This document shows positions 61,356 through 64,000 of a stretch of 64,000 bases of DNA, piece after piece. Below the pieces are notes generated by a model. The model saw only the letters and a list, made by a program, of their open reading frames with translations. It ran no database searches and was not told where the DNA came from. The position numbers and the translations under genes were made by a program. Source of the stretch: Serinus canaria (taxonomy: Eukaryota; Chordata; Aves; Passeriformes; Fringillidae); contig NC_066322.1 in the NCBI RefSeq assembly GCF_022539315.1, positions 24,190,765-24,254,764 of the forward strand. The letters run 5' to 3'. Numbering within the stretch: the first letter of the stretch is position 1; the number at the start of each line of letters is the position of its first letter.

Positions 61356-64000
61356 CCCCCACCCCAGGCAAGCCCTAAGGATCTTTGTGAGAACAGAAGA
61401 GGCAGTGAACTTCAGAGCCCCCAGCCTGGGGGCCCATCTGCGTTGAGGGAATTAGCAAATACCTGGGTGCTCAGGTGAGCTTTGTAGATCTGAGCACCTT
61501 CAGCTTAGCATAAATCTGTTCTCTGAAGGGGAAATGTACCTAGAAGAAAGTTGTCATCCCTTTGGTTTGGGGAAGGCAGAGAAGGCATGGTTAGGGTAAG
61601 GCAGAACAGGAACCATTTGGGGAAGGCAGGACAGGAATGTTGTACGTGCAGCACTGCCTGTGCAGGAACCCTGTGACTTGGAGCAGTTCTGGGCTGATGG
61701 AGGAAGCATCTGGGGCTGGCCAGTTCCCCCCTACAGCTCACCCATGATGTGCTGGGTTGGTTTTGTTGACAAGGGAGGTGATAAAATAAGGGTTCTCCCC
61801 TGGATTCCTCTGTCTGAGAGCGCTTTGGTCATGGAAGTCACATGTGAGCATCTGTGGGCAAAATGAGTAGAAGAAACTTCCTCTAAAGCTGGCAGCATCT
61901 ATCCCTTAGCAGCCCTAAAACTCATCCTAGAAAACCCATTTTTAAGCCTGAATGCATTCTTTTAAGGAAAAAAACTAAAAAGGAAAGGGAGCTGAGGAAA
62001 GCCAGAAACAAAAGTGTGTCTCTTGGAGCTTGAGTCTGTGGAAAAATAAAGGGAAAGGGAGAAGGAAATAAATTACTTTGAAGAGGTACAGATGGAAGTA
62101 TTGACACAAGTGTGCTTTGGTTTCAGCAGGGCTGTAATTTGAGCAAAGAACAGAGTTGGGAAAGTTGGACTAACCCTGAAGTTTGGAAGAGCAGCACCTT
62201 CCTGTGACTGCTTATTCTTATTGTCAAAATGGACCCAAGACAAGCTGACTTTCCTCAGCTGACTTTCCTCCCGAACAGTGCTGGAATAGAGTTTTTCAGG
62301 CCATGGATAATTTCTTTTTTGGCTCTTTGTATCAAACTTTAATTTCCTTTCTTTCCTTGGAGAGGGAAGCAGTGAAAGGCTGTGAAATGCAATACAGCTC
62401 TTAGCTGAACTGATGATCCCAACACGGATCGTAATGATTCAAGTGCTAGCAATTAATTTTATACAATTAACCCATTTAGTTGATTATTCAGAGCAAAATT
62501 AGAACACGACTTTGGTGTCTGTTCAGTGACACAATTTCTCAGTTACCAGCCAGAGCTTTGTATGTGCTCAGATGTGAAATCTCAGCCTTGGCCACTGGGC
62601 AGATTCGAGCTGGTACAGGCTGAGCACGTGAGTCAGCAGCACTTTGGAGGCTGATGTGCTAAATATAGACAAGACCAACTGCAATGGGTTTGATCTCCAT
62701 GCGGAGCTGTGTGTTTGCCCTAGCTGCACCCAGGGAGGGGTAGGAGCTGCCAGTGCGCTCCTTGCAATGCCCAGCATGATCCATCCTGGATCCCACACAT
62801 GGCTCTGCCTTTCTCGGTGTCATGGCCTGGGCTCAGCTCTCAGCTGCTGCTTCCTGGTGACGCAGGTGTCCTAACATCCAAAAATCCTGCTGGATAGCTC
62901 AGGAGGGAAGGGATAGGTGTAAGCCATGCAAGGAGAATTTTAATCCTGGTTTTCTGCGTGTGGCACTGCAGTTCATCCCCTCACTGCTGGGAATCAGCCT
63001 TTAACAGGGGAAAGCCACCCTTGCTTTGTGGCAGCATGCAGAACGGGCTCAGTGTGCTCAACAGCCCCACTCTCCTCAGCAGCATTTCCTACCGCAATCA
63101 TGAAACTTGGCAGTGGGTCCCAAAGGAACTGAAAGAAGGAACTCTGTCACTTCTCACTGGAGACTTGCTTTCATCTCCTGGGAGGCCTCCTCTAAAGCAG
63201 GCAGTGGCTAAAACAAAAAAACAAGCTCTGGTGTCTTCTTGGTGCTCTGTTAAATCCATTGCCCTGAAGAAGCTCAATTTCATAATGAAGTGAAGTGTTC
63301 CCTCACATCTCCTCAAGCAGTGGGTACTGCAGGAGTGCCTGGCTGAGCTGGAGCTCCTCATCCACTTGCACATCTAAGTGTCCATGAGATTAGAAACTCA
63401 GCCCTTCTCTCCCATGCAAACCTTGAGCCCTTTGGAAAATACATTATTTTCAAATACAGACTAGAAAATAATAAAATGTCCTCTAACTCCATGTTGTTCC
63501 TCTGCTTTTTTATTTTGAAGAGGGTGCTCAGTTGTGGACCCTTAGAGCCCTGTGCTGGGCTTTAGAGCACTTAGGGTACTTTGATTGCTGAGACAATGAG
63601 GAGAATGCTGAACTCTTATCACTATTGACTGGATCAGGAATTGAGAGGAAATTATTCAACCAGGCTAGATCTTGAAAAGGATCTGCTTTTCCAGCAGCTT
63701 TCTAATCAGAGGAAAGCTAATGGTGGGTCCTGTGTAGCCCAGTTTCTATATTTAGGTGATTTTAACAGATGTGAAAATTGCAAAATTGAGTAAATTTTAT
63801 GCATCCTAGAGATCTTAATCTGGAGTCATTAAGATGGCCAGTATTTCTGGAAATCAACCACAGCTTGTGCATGCTTGTGCATTTGGTATTTGCCTCAGAA
63901 ATCTTGAGGATGATTAATCCACCTCTGGTAACCAGCATGTGGCACGAATGGAATTAACCCTGGATTTTGAACAGGCTATTCAGTGATGCTGGAAAGCCAA
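61356..64000. other. Right end of the window
   Basis: No certain gene. A short direct repeat of AGCTGACTTTCCTC lies near 62249-62271. An exon-like frame at about 63040-63375 is described as a finding. I see no PTGS2 exon, so that gene, expected next by synteny, would lie further right. Confidence 0.4.

Noticed and set aside
1..64000. Bacterial-type features, CRISPR arrays, tRNA or rRNA genes
   Set aside because: None seen. The sequence is vertebrate nuclear DNA, and I found no cloverleaf with A and B boxes and no array of spaced identical repeats apart from the minisatellite.
45000..64000. PTGS2, expected next to PDC by synteny
   Set aside because: No open frame shows prostaglandin synthase content, so the gene is probably beyond the right edge.

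Overview
The window looks like vertebrate nuclear DNA from a bird, most likely a songbird. Genes are split into short exons with GT-AG introns, and at least a dozen fragments resemble the avian CR1 LINE (3' ends with the 'ATTCTATGATTC' tail type). Three stretches resemble LTRs of avian or passerine endogenous retroviruses as I remember them. Species and repeat family names are recognition from memory, not a database match.

1-10.3 kb: the 3' half of ODR4 (odr-4 homolog, C1orf27) on the + strand. Seven coding exons can be placed with matching phases (about 214 codons), from the last four codons of an exon at base 1 to the stop at 10293-10295. The last intron is mostly a 17-copy, ~48 bp minisatellite. 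Each unit carries a full copy of the 3' splice site of the last exon, and this is the most unusual thing in the window.

10.3-15.8 kb: intergenic, with one LTR-like element. 15.8-19.8 kb: phosducin (PDC) on the - strand, tail-to-tail with ODR4, complete in three coding exons (248 codons). Its first coding intron appears to use a GC donor. That intron also holds a ~370 bp purine/pyrimidine low-complexity block and a CR1 copy.

19.8-58.2 kb: gene-poor, with CR1 fragments, two LTR-like stretches and simple repeats, and no exon I can identify. The ODR4-PDC order matches human 1q31, where PTGS2 follows. I see no PTGS2 exon here.

58.2-59.1 kb: a possible unrecognised gene on the + strand. It has two candidate exons with good splice signals and matching phases inside a 305-codon open frame. 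A further exon candidate lies near 63 kb. The identity is unknown.

ODR4 is an ER membrane protein linked to GPCR maturation, and PDC is a photoreceptor Gβγ-binding protein. Their adjacency is conserved synteny and I do not infer a joint pathway.
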